This document shows, in pieces, positions 34,198-45,911 of a DNA stretch of 64,000 nucleotides. The notes beneath the pieces were generated by a model. It saw nothing but the letters and a program-made list of their open reading frames with translations, had not been told where the DNA came from and did no database searches. A program made the translations under genes and the position numbers. Source of the DNA: Pseudopithomyces maydicus (Eukaryota > Ascomycota > Dothideomycetes > Pleosporales > Didymosphaeriaceae); the NCBI GenBank assembly GCA_026873275.1, contig JANTUC010000004.1, positions 2,418,001-2,482,000 on the forward strand. The letters run 5' to 3'. Positions within the stretch are counted from its first letter, which is position 1. Every line of letters begins with the position of its first letter.

Positions 34198-34955
34198 GCG
34201 TTACTTGGGCCACAACTACACAATGATTGCAAGGAAGACAGAACATTCCTGCATCATCAGCTAGAGGGTTTTAGTGGAAGATGAAATCGATTAAAAGGCA
34301 TTGATAGAATGGTCACAAGAGGATGGCGATTCTTTTTCAGGTATAAGAGATATGGATACAAGGAAGAGGAAACATAGCTACAAGAAATGCAAGACACAAT
34401 ACTGTGTTCAACTCTTAGAATACTGTCACAATGATTACACCAAAATGGAAACTGGTCTTGGCGAACGGCGTGGGGTCTGCCTTTCGTTTCAGCCTTCCCC
34501 ACAGCCTGTTCGCCAACCTCTGGACGCACCAACCGCCCCAACCGCGCCTCCTTAGTTGTTGACAGGTGTTCGCCCCTTGCAGGTTCGACTATCGGAAAAG
34601 CAAGTACCTGTGTAGCACAGCGGCGGTGGTCCGCGCGGCATCGCTCGTGCTCAAGGAAGCGAATGCGTCGGCTGTGCATTCCACACTGGTTCACACGTCA
34701 TCCCACTGGCTCGGTGCCTACGTTTTGAAACGAATCGTGGCCGCCAAACAAGCACAGCGTTTCAGGTGAACATGCACGCTTACCCTTGCCTCAGAGAGGC
34801 TTTGGCCTCAGCCGCGAAAGCCCTTTGCACGATCGGATGTGTTGTTAATCATCGAGGCGCTGTTTCCTCCCTGAGGCAGCAATGGTCCTTGCCTTTTTCT
34901 TTGCCTTTAATTCACCCTTTTAATCCGCCTCGACACCCTCATTGCGACTTACTTA
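34198..34955. other. Intergenic region
   Basis: This holds the 3' flank of the coiled-coil gene and the promoter of the C2H2 gene. I see no gene. Confidence 0.45.
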
Positions 34956-36421
34956 ATGGCGCGCCATCATCTGGGTGCGTGTCCGCCCTTTTCGTTCGGA
35001 GAAGAAGTACCCGAGAGTGAAGAGATGGAGTTCCAAACAGCGCCTGGTGCGTACTTTGGAGCGCAGCGACCGCAACACATCTCGCTCGACCAGTCGTCCT
35101 ATGGAGACCAGAATGCTTATCGTGAGTCGGCCCTCTACTGCTAGTAGTTCAATGTTTTTAAGTGTATAATATTAACGCGGTCGCAGCTCTTCCCTTTGGA
35201 TTTTCAGCGGGATACCCCGCGAGGGATCTACAGACGTCGCATCATTCCCACCGGCGACAGCTGTCTGCCTCCGGTCAATCATCCCACTCTTCGGTCCACC
35301 GCTCCTCTGATGGTAGTGTGTTCTCATCATGGCAAGCTCGCACCTCGGTCGCATCTACCAACTCTACCTGGTCGGGTTATTCTGATTTTCCGCCCGAGCA
35401 ATACATTGCCCAGGCAGAGCAAATGGTGGACGCGCGCTCTCCAGTTGCATCACCGCCGCCACCTGAAGAACCCCTGCCGCCTGTACCGGCTAAGCGAACC
35501 CACCAGCGACAAACATCGCAGGAGGGCGAATCCTTCTTGACGTGTATTTCGCGGCCCAAAAGATCTCGACGGTCCACGAGGGAGCCGAGATATTGGTGCA
35601 CTGCATGTGGTGAAGGCTTCGGGGAGAAATACGACTGGAAACGACACGAAGAAACCTACCAGGAGCGTACGGAATCTTTTGAGTGCGACTTGTGTCTGAA
35701 CGTCTACTTCCTCGACAAAGACTTCATTCACCACCATCGGGGAAGTCACCGGTGCCAGGTATGCGTACCTAAACGCCATGTCGAGCTTGCGAGGAAAAAG
35801 CGCGCAGTGAGAACTGGCTGGGGATGCGGGTTCTGCGTTCACTTCAGTACGAGCTGGTCGGAAAGATGCAATCACATCAGCGAGCATTTTGAGAAAGACA
35901 AGCGCACTATGGCCGATTGGAGGCATTCCCGGGTGATCTGGTCTCTGCTTCATCGACCGGAGATATTGAAGGAATGGTGCCGACTGCTTGAGAGCAAGCA
36001 ACGAACGCAAAATCCATTCGCCTGGAAACAGTCGATCACTGGTCGCTCCGAGGGATACCCGGATACGAACACAGCCCCTCAGCTGCAGGATCTACTCGAA
36101 TTTTACACTTTCCCGCAAAACGCCGCTGCTATCGCGAGGCTGGCGTTCGAAACAGGCCTTCGTACAAAGAAATCGCCAAGTGCACCGCCGCCTGTCCCTG
36201 AAAAGGACTATTACCCACCACAAACAAGTTCTCGAGCACCTCCGCTCCCGAATGGATCTTACCCTGGCGTCGCTTGCGACCCAATCGAAATATCTGCTTT
36301 GGATACATTCTTGGGCACCATACCCGAAGACACCTTTTTACCAACCAACGTAGTCACGCTCGATTACGACACATTGCACGCTGCGTTTGGCAGCAACTTT
36401 GAGCATGCTGGACAGTACTAG
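34956..36421 (+). CDS. C2H2-type zinc-finger protein (putative transcription factor)
   Basis: Two exons, 34956..35121 and 35187..36421, with a 65-nt intron (gtgagt...gcag). The junction reads DQNAYPLPFGFSAGY. The first ATG gives 466 residues; ATG 35025 (MEFQTAPGAYFG) is an equally good start and would remove 23. The N-terminal half is Ser/Pro-rich with PPPPEEPLPPVPAKR. The finger region holds YWCTACGEGFGEKYDWKRHEET, FECDLCLNVYFLDKDFIHHH and WGCGFCVHFSTSWSERCNHISEH, a three-finger layout known from a mould family of C2H2 proteins with the block MADWRHSRVIWSLL after it. The target is unknown. The finger spacing of the first unit (C-x2-C-x12-H-x5-Y) is not fully canonical. Confidence 0.85.
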
Positions 36422-37072
36422 GATTCATGCTTACAGTGGTTCTGTATTAGAGACCAAGCCGGAAGCGCACTGGGTGCCACGCGGCTGCTTTTCACGCCTG
36501 GGGCGTGCTCGCAACTGGACGAGGAAACGTAATGTAATGCCTTGATTGTACGGCCATTGACTGGCCATAAACATGTACTACTATATACCAAAACTACACA
36601 CGGATCACAGAGGTATCCGCCACAAAGTTCACCTGCATTCCCAACATTTTTGAAATCTTTTGTTTTGTCGCGTGCCCAAGAGTTTACTGTTGTACAAGTA
36701 CCAGGAGTTTGACCGGTTTTCCGGAAACACTTCTCAATTTGTGAGGAAGCTAAACCGCATGGGGCTGACGCTCACCTGAAACGCTGGCTGCATGTTCCCG
36801 CGATCTGATCTTGTGTGGCGAATATACATGACCGGAGAGCTTTCTTTGTTGGTTAGGTTAGGCGTCGCCTGAAGTTGGTGGTGAGGAGTGGGCGTGGCGG
36901 CGTCAGGTGAAGCTGAATGCAATGACCATGGTGGGGAAACGGTGATATAAGAAGCTTGCTGCTGCTCGAGGCGGTAGAGTCATTGAATTACGGTACTTTC
37001 AAGATACAAGATATTATCCACAATAGATCTATTACACTCTTATCCTAGCATCACCCTAGCACACCGCACAAC
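36422..37072. other. Intergenic region
   Basis: No gene seen. The last 150 bases have a gatataag element and a C/A-rich leader, as expected for the promoter of the small gene at 37073. Confidence 0.4.
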
Positions 37073-37361
37073 ATGACTGAAATACGAGTACGAACCTCCC
37101 GGGTATCCCCCAAGACTTCGGGCGTTCTTACTAACCTTCTTACAGCACCGTGACCTGCCATACCGCCCTAGGGACGGACAGACTGGAACTATTACCATCG
37201 GTTTCACACCGCAACCAACTCCTACATCGCAAACACCAAGTCCGACCTCTTCTTCGAAGAAAGAGAAACGAGGACCTGCTGCTAGCCTTTGCTTGTGGCT
37301 TGAGCAGCGGTCAAGAGAAGAGCCCTGGAACGTACTGGAATCTACACGGGTGGACCGATGA
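37073..37361 (+). CDS. Small hypothetical spliced gene (81 residues)
   Basis: Exons 37073..37102 and 37146..37361 joined over a 43-nt intron (gtatcc ... ctaaccttcttacag) give 81 residues in one frame. The ATG follows a C/A-rich leader (ccgcacaacATG), typical of moulds. The protein begins MTEIRVRTSRHRDLPYRPRD and has a Pro/Thr/Ser segment and a basic KKEKRGP patch before a hydrophobic SLCLWLEQ. No family is recognised. The perfect branch site and phase-0 join are the main support. It is too small to be sure from sequence alone. Confidence 0.45.
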
Positions 37362-39199
37362 GGAAACCAGGAGAGATAATCCGGGGTCGCACCATCAAGT
37401 TCTATCGCTGGCGCATTCACAGCCTGGTGCTGGCAAGAGGGCTCCGTGTACAACACTTTGGAACACTACATCAATGTGTGCACATGTGACAGAGCACTGG
37501 CGGGGCAGGGCCCGGGACACTAGCCCAATCGCGCTAGCCAAAATGAGGAGACGCGTTGTGCACGTGCCATTGGCGCACTAAGGAGTTCTATGCTGGGCCT
37601 TCCTACTTCTTCCATCATCCCTATCACATCGTCCTTCAAGTTAGCCATGACGACGTTGAACGTCTTAATATATTCGTAATTATGCAGTCACGCTTGTCTT
37701 CTGTTGCTATGCCTTCTATCATGGACCGACAGTAGACGACCTACACACGGCGAGTTCTACTGCGTACTGACGGCACCGGCAGGCATGATAGAACATGTAT
37801 CATCGCGTCGGTATTGCAAGACTGTAACCAACATGAGGTCTCAGGCGCTTCCCATTCCAGCATCCGGTCTAGCGGCAGCGGAAGAGTACCAACAAAATCC
37901 TAAACCAACCACGGGGTGCTTCACAGATGTTGTCTTCTGACTCCATTTGTGGGTCTATCACGCCGGCTTTCGGGCCAACATCTTGCTTTACGGCTGGATG
38001 AATGGCTTTTGGACAAAGGCAGTGCCCCAGATCAAATCCATGAGCCTCTCTGACGTCTTTTCTGGCCTTTCATCCTCTTCACATCCGTGGAGATGGGAGA
38101 ATGCCACACATAGGATCGGCGTTCGTTTCAAACTCATACATACACACGCTTTGTCGAATTCGGTCTATAAAGATGTTGTTCGGCGCTATTTGGACTAGAA
38201 GGTCCGCTAAGCCCACGTGGTGCAACTGGACCCCTAGAGCCAGCCTCCCACCAGTCTACAGCCCTCAGTCTCATGACCATGAACGTCAGGAACCTCTTTG
38301 GCATCAATGCTCCCAGATGCCTGGACCGTGGTCTTTCGACCGCTAAGCCCTGCTTCATGAGTGCTTGGTCTGTACCTTGCATCTTATACGAACCACTCAC
38401 ACTGCGATTAAACTTCCGAGCCACGTGGAGGCCATGCTAGGCGCATCTATATACTGAGACATAATGGCACGGTTCATCTGCATCTGTTCGTTGTTTTTTC
38501 TTGCTTCTTTTCTTCTTCGAAGGCGTTCCACCCACGGCACGTGTTTCCAAGGTATAAAACCGAGTTCCGTTTCAGAATCACGATGTAATCGGATCTGCCG
38601 GCACCCAAAAAATGTCGCACAGTTCTCAGCGACTGCTGACCGGATTCATCTTTGAATGCCTCACAATAATCGTGCAATAGCTGATCTGCCGGCGGCTCAA
38701 TTCGGAGCCCCCAATACTGACAAACCGGCAAAGGGTTTACGGTCCGGAAAGCCGTTTCCGTCTTGGACATTTACTTTTCTAGGATTCGCCCCACTCGCTA
38801 AGCCCCACGCAAAAAGCGCGCGTGGGTGAGAGGACAACTTTATAAGAACAAGTTACAAATCGCGGGCTTGATTCTGTTTGTTGTTCTGATTTCCTCAGGA
38901 ACGCTGCTTGTTGTTGTGGAAGTCATTCCAGCTTCAACATTCTCTCATTTCATCACGCTGTCATTTCAGTGTCCTCTGAGTTGTGCTTTGTCATCCAATA
39001 GGACTGTCAACTCCTCATCATAGGCTACGCCTATACGAGATCTGTCTTTACGTCCACTGACTGCTGTACGAACCTGCTAAATCCTTAGTAAGCTAAGCCC
39101 TTGTTGTGTCAGGTCGGCTGCAAAACCTGCGATAATTGCCAAGCATTGACCCCCGAACGGCCTTTCTGAGATCTTATTCAGGCCGTTGAAACATCCAAG
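37362..39199. other. Intergenic region
   Basis: Mostly without recognisable genes, apart from a weak candidate at 38474..38770 on the minus strand. The right end is the promoter of the GH94 gene, with a TTATAAG at about 38840. Confidence 0.45.
38474..38770 (-). CDS. Weak candidate small protein (98 residues)
   Basis: An ATG-led single-exon frame (MSKTETAFRTVNPLPVC...) with fairly even composition, ending in a Lys/Glu-rich tail. No family, signal peptide or splice support is seen. It could be an orphan gene or chance. Confidence 0.2.
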   Translation of the reverse strand: MSKTETAFRTVNPLPVCQYWGLRIEPPADQLLHDYCEAFKDESGQQSLRTVRHFLGAGRSDYIVILKRNSVLYLGNTCRGWNAFEEEKKQEKTTNRCR

Positions 39200-41575
39200 A
39201 TGACGAACATTCTACAAGCGACCCCGGATGGCGACCGATATGAGCTTTTCAGCCCAACCGCAATGCCAAAGGCCGGCGGTTTTCTGTGGAACCAAAAGAT
39301 GATGATTCAAGTGACTTGTCGAGGTTATGCAACCTCTCAGTACATGCAGCCTGAGCCAGCCAAATACGCCTATGCGCCCGCATTAGAAGCAAAAACTTTC
39401 ATGCAACCAGAACAGAATTACTATGCTCATCACCCTGGTCGCTTCGTTTATGTGAAGGACGAGGAAACCGGCGAGATTTTCTCTGCACCATATGAGCCTG
39501 TGCGTCACAAGATCGAAGAGGATGACGAGTTTGTTTTTTCAGCAGGCAAGAGCGATATCTCTTGGACCATCAAGGCCCTTGGGATCCGTGTTCAGATGAC
39601 GTTCCGTATCCCCACTAATGATGTAGCGGAGCTGTGGTCCATTGAGGTTACCAATGTGTCAGGCCGTGATCGCAAGCTCAGTATATACCCTTATTTCCCC
39701 CTTGGATACATGTCATGGATGAATCAAGAGGCAGAGTATGACGAGAGAGTCGGCGGTATTGTGGGCAGCTGCAAGACGCCCTACCAAAAGGCAGAAGATT
39801 ACCCAAAGACCAAGCATCTCAAGGACAAAACATACTTTTTATGTGAAGAGAAGCCGATAGCGTGGGAAGCGCGACAGTGGGCTTTCGAGCGCGAGGGCAG
39901 TTTACATTATCCTGGGGCCATCAAAGAGGAGCAGCTCAGCAACAGTGATTCTCGCTATGAGACTCCAACCGCTGTCGTGCAGTATCGAGCTACCTTCAAG
40001 GCGGACGAAAAGCGAGAGTACAGATTTTTGTTTGGTCCCGCATTTGACGAAAAGGAAATTCTTGACATGAAGAGCAAGTACTTGGGCAAAGATCAGTTCG
40101 CCAAAACTGCAAAGGAGTATCAGGAGTATATCGCAAGAGGAAGTGGAGCCCTCAAGATCGAAACACCAGACAAAGACCTTGACAACTTCGTCAACCACTG
40201 GTTACCCCGACAAGTGTACTATCACGGAGACGTCAACCGTTTGACTACTGATCCTCAAACCCGCAACTACCTGCAGGATAACATGGGAATGAGCTTTATC
40301 AAACCCGAGGTAACGCGAGCAGCCATCATCAGATCGGTCTCCCAGCAGGAGAAGACCGGTGCCATGCCTGACGGTATTTTGCTGGTAGAAGGCGCCGAGC
40401 TCAAGTACATTAACCAGATCCCGCACACGGATCATTGCGTCTGGCTACCCATCATCCTGGAGATCTACCTCGGCGAGACAGGCGATTACGCACTTCTTGA
40501 CGAGGAGGTTCCCGGCATGCACGGTGACTCGTACACGGTTTTTGAGCGCTTCAACCGTGCGATGGACTGGTTGCTTTCTGCTCGCGACCGTCGCGGCCTC
40601 AGCTACATTGCCCAGGGCGATTGGTGTGATCCCATGAACATGGTTGGACCGAAGGGCATCGGTGTCTCGGGCTGGCTCACCGTGGCCACGGCCTACGCCC
40701 TCAACCTCTGGGCCGAAGTCTGCGAAGCAGCAGGTCAGGACTCGGTCGCAGAGAAATACCGAGCTGGCGCCGAGGAAGTGAATAACTGCGCTAACAAGCA
40801 CCTATGGGACGGGGAGTGGTATGCCCGCGGTATCACCGACGACAACGTAACCTTCGGCATCAAGGAAGACAAGGAGGGTCGCATCTGGCTCAACCCCCAA
40901 GCGTGGTCCATCCTCGGCGGCGCAGCCTCACCCGAGAAGATCTCAAAGATCCTCCCCCAAGTCGACGAGCAGCTCGGGACACCCTACGGTGTCGTGATGT
41001 TCGCGCCTCCTTACACCGGCATGCGCGAGGATGTGGGCCGTGTCACACAAAAGTACCCCGGTCAGGGAGAAAACGGCAGTGTATACAACCACGCTGGTGC
41101 GTTCTACGTCTGGGCCCTCTACGGTATTGCAGAGTCTGATCGCGCATACACAATTCTCCGCCAGATGATTCCGGGCCCGAGCGAGGAGGACTATCTCCAG
41201 CGTGGCCAGTTGCCCGTGTACATCCCGAACTACTACCGTGGCGGCTATCAGCTCTATCCTAGGACTGCTGGACGAAGCAGTCAGCTGTTCAACACTGGCA
41301 CGGTGAGCTGGGTGTACAGGGCTCTTGTTGAAGGACTGTGTGGTTTGAAGGGTACGAGAGACGGCTTAAGCGTGAAGCCGTTACTGCCGAAGAAGTGGGA
41401 TGGAATTAAGGTTTCGCGATTGTTTAGGGGTGCGACTTTCGAGGTCAATGTCAAGAGGGGTGAAGGAAAGGACGTAAAGGTTGTAGTAGATGGCAAGGTG
41501 GTCGAGGGCGGAGTCATCAAGGGGATTGAGTCTGGCAAAACGTACAAGGTGGAGGTAGATGTGCCAAGAGAGTAG
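39200..41575 (+). CDS. GH94 phosphorylase, probably cellobionic acid phosphorylase
   Basis: Single-exon gene of 791 residues, the size of the cellobionic acid phosphorylases (NdvB-like) of Neurospora and bacteria. The N-terminal beta-sandwich (about 1-290) has WSIEVTNVSGRDRKLSIYPYF. The (alpha/alpha)6 barrel starts near 330 (FVNHWLPRQVYY) and carries RNYLQDNMGM, PHTDHCVWLPIILE and IAQGDWCDPMNMVG. Asp477 in that last block aligns with the GH94 general acid. VYNHAGAFYVWALYG and FNTGTVSWVYRALVEGLCG are further family blocks. The reaction would be: cellobionate + Pi gives glucose-1-phosphate + gluconate, feeding products of LPMO and cellobiose dehydrogenase into metabolism. No signal peptide, so cytosolic. 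The exact acceptor is inference. Confidence 0.85.
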   Translation: MTNILQATPDGDRYELFSPTAMPKAGGFLWNQKMMIQVTCRGYATSQYMQPEPAKYAYAPALEAKTFMQPEQNYYAHHPGRFVYVKDEETGEIFSAPYEPVRHKIEEDDEFVFSAGKSDISWTIKALGIRVQMTFRIPTNDVAELWSIEVTNVSGRDRKLSIYPYFPLGYMSWMNQEAEYDERVGGIVGSCKTPYQKAEDYPKTKHLKDKTYFLCEEKPIAWEARQWAFEREGSLHYPGAIKEEQLSNSDSRYETPTAVVQYRATFKADEKREYRFLFGPAFDEKEILDMKSKYLGKDQFAKTAKEYQEYIARGSGALKIETPDKDLDNFVNHWLPRQVYYHGDVNRLTTDPQTRNYLQDNMGMSFIKPEVTRAAIIRSVSQQEKTGAMPDGILLVEGAELKYINQIPHTDHCVWLPIILEIYLGETGDYALLDEEVPGMHGDSYTVFERFNRAMDWLLSARDRRGLSYIAQGDWCDPMNMVGPKGIGVSGWLTVATAYALNLWAEVCEAAGQDSVAEKYRAGAEEVNNCANKHLWDGEWYARGITDDNVTFGIKEDKEGRIWLNPQAWSILGGAASPEKISKILPQVDEQLGTPYGVVMFAPPYTGMREDVGRVTQKYPGQGENGSVYNHAGAFYVWALYGIAESDRAYTILRQMIPGPSEEDYLQRGQLPVYIPNYYRGGYQLYPRTAGRSSQLFNTGTVSWVYRALVEGLCGLKGTRDGLSVKPLLPKKWDGIKVSRLFRGATFEVNVKRGEGKDVKVVVDGKVVEGGVIKGIESGKTYKVEVDVPRE

Positions 41576-41769
41576 GATGGGGCCTGCATTTGGGCGAGGT
41601 CAGCATTAGATAAAAAGTTAATCTTCAAACAATGAGATTTTTTCCATGCAAGAGTATAGCTTGTTTGCATGTTGATGAGATAAACCATATGACTGGTATC
41701 AGATCGTTGTAGGCCTAAGCTGCTGCGATAAAAAGCAGAGAAGTCCCATCAAAACTCCATAATATCATG

Positions 41770-43132
41770 CTAGATCTGCTTCCATTTAAATCCAACTTGA
41801 ACCGACCGTGATCCAACGAACAAACATCCACTAATGAACATGGAAAGCCCTGCAAAGATCTGCATATACAGATAGCCCCCATCGTTTCTCTGTATCAAAG
41901 CACCAGATATGGGTGTTCCGATCAAAGCTCCAATTCCATACATAAACCAATTGGTTCCGTTCCTTGTCCCAATCTTCTTGATATCTGAGATCTGGGCTAC
42001 CAGTGAGCTTGTTAGCGCGACATATGCCCCGTTGGTAAAGCCAACAAGCACGGCGAAGACTATGAACGATGCTGTTGACTTTGCAGGTATCCAAGCAGCC
42101 AGAACGAACAAGGCGGAAAGGAAGGTCGTGATTATCATAGTGTTGAAGCGGCCTGCTCGATCAGCTACCCAACCAGCAATGACTCGCCCCACTACGCTTG
42201 AAGCGTTGAGAATGGAAAGAAGATAGTTGAATATGTTGTTAGGCACGCCATCACGCTGTGCGTTGAGCGTGATGAACGTCCCTGGTTGGTAAACTGCCAT
42301 TGCGAAAAAGAAACAAGCCGTAGTAAGGAAAAGAAATGGAGGCTCATAAAGTGGCTCCACGAAGTCTCTCGGGTGTGGTCTCTTCGGGACATGCGTCAAT
42401 CGGGACTTCAGCAGGACGTTAGTCACGAGCAGGAGACCCAGGAAGACGAAGCCGACAACGCGGAGTGCCCATCCAAAGCCGATATTGTCGTATATGCGGT
42501 TTACCATGATCCTAATAGTCTCAGTATGCAATCCATGTGTGCAAGTGCGTGACTTACGGGATGACTATTCCGCCGGTAGCCGAGCCTGCCGAAGCTATAC
42601 CCAAGGCCAAAGCTCTGTTGTCTTTGAACCATGTTGCGATGCTATTCGAAGCCGCAAAGAAGATCGCCCCACCACCAATTCCAGTACATATCGACTGTGA
42701 CAAAATGAAATGCCAGTATTGCGTCGACAGAGACATCATCATGACGCCGAGGACTTGCATCAGACTTCCGATCGCGATGATCCATCGCGGCCCGTACGAG
42801 TCGAACGCTTTACCCGTGATAGGCGCACTGACAAACATGAAAAACGTCTGCAATGAAATGATCCAACCTATACTGCTCGCGTCGTACTCCTGTAGAAAAT
42901 TGGTTTCGTAGATAGTTTGGAATACACCCGCTGCGTTGTTCCACCCGACGCTCACGAACATGGCGCACCATCCCCCCACAACAACGCTCCAGGCCATGAG
43001 CCCTCCGTCTGGGGGCAAGGCGGTAAATGCTGCTTGCACAGGGCGATCTGCGACTACCCCGGCCTGTTGGCTGGATTCTGCTGGTCCCTTGTCGCTGTCT
43101 GGAGGGCCTGACGAGTGGTTTAAATCGTTCAT
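41770..43132 (-). CDS. MFS monocarboxylate-permease-like transporter (MCT type)
   Basis: Two exons, complement(41770..42511, 42558..43132), with a 46-nt intron, give 438 residues. The start MNDLNHSSGPP follows a short leader. The hallmark of the family, DGG(L)MAWSVVVGGW at the start of helix 1, is present, followed by SVGWNNAAGVFQTIY and YDASSIGWIISLQTFF. GIGGGAIFFAASNSIATWF and the spliced GSATGGIVIPIMVNRIYD are typical of fungal MCT-like carriers. About 12 membrane segments are expected. The substrate may be a monocarboxylate, a riboflavin-like compound or a metabolite, which the sequence does not decide. It is convergent with the GH94 gene and divergent from the HET gene. Confidence 0.88.
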
Positions 43133-43564
43133 GATTGCAAAAAAGTTATCTGAAGAAATGATTGAGGTGGAAAGCGGTATACCTTCACGGAGAGATTTGT
43201 CGCTGCCATGACTGAATCTTGGGCAAGCGAGGATCCGATCTGGGGTTAGACCCACTTGTCAAGACCCTGGAAGCGATGTCGGCATTTTAGGTCCGGCAAT
43301 ATGTGGGCGGAATAAATAGGGTGAGGTTATATCCGCAAGAAAGAACTCCGGTGTCGTTCTGTCAATATTAGCTGTAGTTTCAATCCATGTTGGAAGGTAG
43401 TAACGTCTCGGTTCCATGGCCAATCCAATGCTGCAAAGAAGAGTCCGACGAATGGTGCACAAAACGCCACCATCGTATCACGATCTATACTTAGCAACCT
43501 CAGCTGAATCCAAGATCCATATGAAGTACTCAACGGTCCTCTCCATACATCACCGATCAACGAA
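43133..43564. promoter_or_regulatory. Divergent promoter between the MCT-like and HET genes
   Basis: 432 bases between two divergent start codons. The frames here have no family features. I see no strong TATA element. Confidence 0.4.
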
Positions 43565-45620
43565 ATGTCGCTCTGTCAGTATTGCAGCACGATACCCTCA
43601 CGTATATTCAGTACTCGTCGAAACGAACAGGGCTACCATGACCACCACATAACCTTTGATGATCTTAATGCTTCGGCAGATGCGGGATGCCGTGGATGCA
43701 AGCTCTTCGTGCATTCAAAGGAAGTTTACAAGGGACGGTATGCGGAAAAAGATATCGACTACCCTAATAAAGTTAGGGATAGGTACAGACTCTGCAGTAC
43801 GAAGTTTGGCTCACAGAACCTAATGTTTGGGTACACTAATGTGGGCCACTTTCGCGGAGGTTGTTTACCAGAGGAGTGGCGTAAGCTGTATATCCAGGTC
43901 TCTCTGCAAATTTACTAACGAGGTTGAGGGTCCGAGCAACCGCCTCCCCGGGTTCTACGGAGAGTCAACATCTTGACTATGAGGCGCGTCTGATAACACG
44001 ATGGACAGACTTATGCTTTGAAAAGCATGGGCGATGTGATCATGATACGCAGTTTCTACCGACGCGTGTCATAGATGTCGGCTCTCTCCTCGAGCCCGAA
44101 CTTCGCTTGATCCCGACCGATGGTCTTGACGTGGCAGATCGAAGATTCCTAGCCTTGAGTCACTGTTGGGGACTGACAATGCCAGCGAGTGCTAGAACAC
44201 TTCAAGGTACTTTGGAGCAACATTTTTCCAAGGTGGAGTACGATGACCTCCCTCTAACGTTCAGAGACTTTATCGAAATTGCGCGCCGGCTCTGTGTGCG
44301 CTACGTCTGGATCGATTCGCTATGTATCATCCAGGACTCTAGAGAGGACTGGGAAAAGAAGCGGCACAGATGGCCGAGGTTTATTCAAAGTCTTACCTCA
44401 CAATTGCCGCTTCTGGTTCAGCAAATGGGCAAGGTGGCTGTCGTGTGAACCCTGACACCCGATCATATGGACCTGTGGATATTGACTGCTCTTGCACGGA
44501 TTCCGAATGCAAAACGCCTTCACATCCATATCGTATCTGGGCCAGGGACCCTAATCCGGTCGGTGCCGTTTTGGGGCAAAACCCATTGAATCAAAGAGGC
44601 TGGACTGTCCAAGAGCGTGAGCTTGCCCCTCGAGTAGTGCACTACTCTCATGATACGATCCGCTGGGAGTGTTCTGAGCTTTCGGGAACGTTAGAATTCC
44701 CATGCGGTGATCACCTGGCATTCGATGCTGGACGACTATTCGACGGAGGCAGAGAATCGCGCACGACTCTCATTGGACCCCCTCAAAACGACTCAAAAGA
44801 GCTCTCCACAACCACAAAGCAAACCCTGGCATGGTTTGAGCTTGTTGAAAGATATACGCAGAGATCTCTGACCAAGCAGTCGGATATTTTGCCAGCCATG
44901 TCTGGAATAGCACGAATGATTGCAGATCAAACGTCAGACCGCTATGTTGCTGGTCTTTGGGGTTCCTCGCTGGCTCATTGCCTCCTCTGGACACATTCAA
45001 ACATCCAAGGGCACACCAGCTATCGACACACCCGACCGTACCCGTTACTGGCGCCAACTTGGTCTTGGGCGTCAGTGAAAGGACCGTTAGCGTACACTGT
45101 CAATGGGAACTGGTACAATTTCAACGAACATCCTGACCCAAAGTATACCCCTGAGCTTGTTGAGGCCAACCTAGTGCCTAATGGACCAGACCCTTATAGT
45201 ACGCTAAGCGCAGGTTCGATCAAGCTCCGAGCCAAGGTTCGAGTGGCGTACACCAGGCGTGTCTCTGTGAACGACAACAGCAAGCTGTTCGCTATCGGGC
45301 CTGCAGCTTCTGCGGAGCCAATCGGCCATTTGTCTCGCGATGTATGGCTTTGCGATCAGTGCTCTCCGATCGGTACTGTCGAGATGTTCTTTCTAATGTG
45401 CTGCATGAATTCTGAAGAGGACAAAGAAGGTAGAATCAGGACTACGGCGCTGGCAGTGAAACCGGATACTGTCGATATGGTAGTTGGGCTCAACTTTCTC
45501 CGCATACTCCAGGCTAATGCCACTGGTGTCCTGCAAACCTTTGAGAGAGTTGGGCTGGCTGATCGTATAGATTCTTCATTTTGGGATTCAGCATTGGATC
45601 TCACCTTGACACTTGTATGA
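43565..45620 (+). pseudogene. HET-domain (heterokaryon incompatibility) gene, apparently frameshifted
   Basis: Starts MSLCQYCSTIPSRIFS at 43565, typical of HET proteins, with DAGCRGCKLFVHS. The HET domain (family PF06985) has RFLALSHCWG, LPLTFRDFIEIARRL, RYVWIDSLCIIQD, DWEK and, in another frame, AEVYSKSYLTIAASGS. NQRGWTVQERELAPRVVHYS completes it. The domain triggers growth arrest or death on non-self contact in moulds. An intron is expected near 43870-43930, but no donor and acceptor pair keeps the frame well (only a weak gtggcg donor does). At 44351-44360 (gggaaaagaa) a one-base change moves the frame from DWEK to EAAQMAEVY with no intron possible. It may be a pseudogene, common for HET genes, or an assembly indel. 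The C-terminal half to 45620 stays open. Confidence 0.75.
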
Positions 45621-45911
45621 GCGTTTTTTTTGCCAGGTATATACTGGGGCATGCTGGACTTACCTACGGTATGAACATTTGAGGATCTAGTTCGATCTAC
45701 AGGCAGTCCAACATCAGAATCTTAAAGGCGCTCCTGATGGAATTCAATGAATAACCCATATTCCCATTCAATTCTGTTATATGACCAAAGTAATCATTGC
45801 TGCGCGCAGCTGAATCTGCATGTCATTGTGATACCAAACATTATCGTAGCGCTGCTGCCGCGTCGAAAAGGCCGGTACATTCAGAGATTTGGGAGGAGAT
45901 CATTGAGGTTT

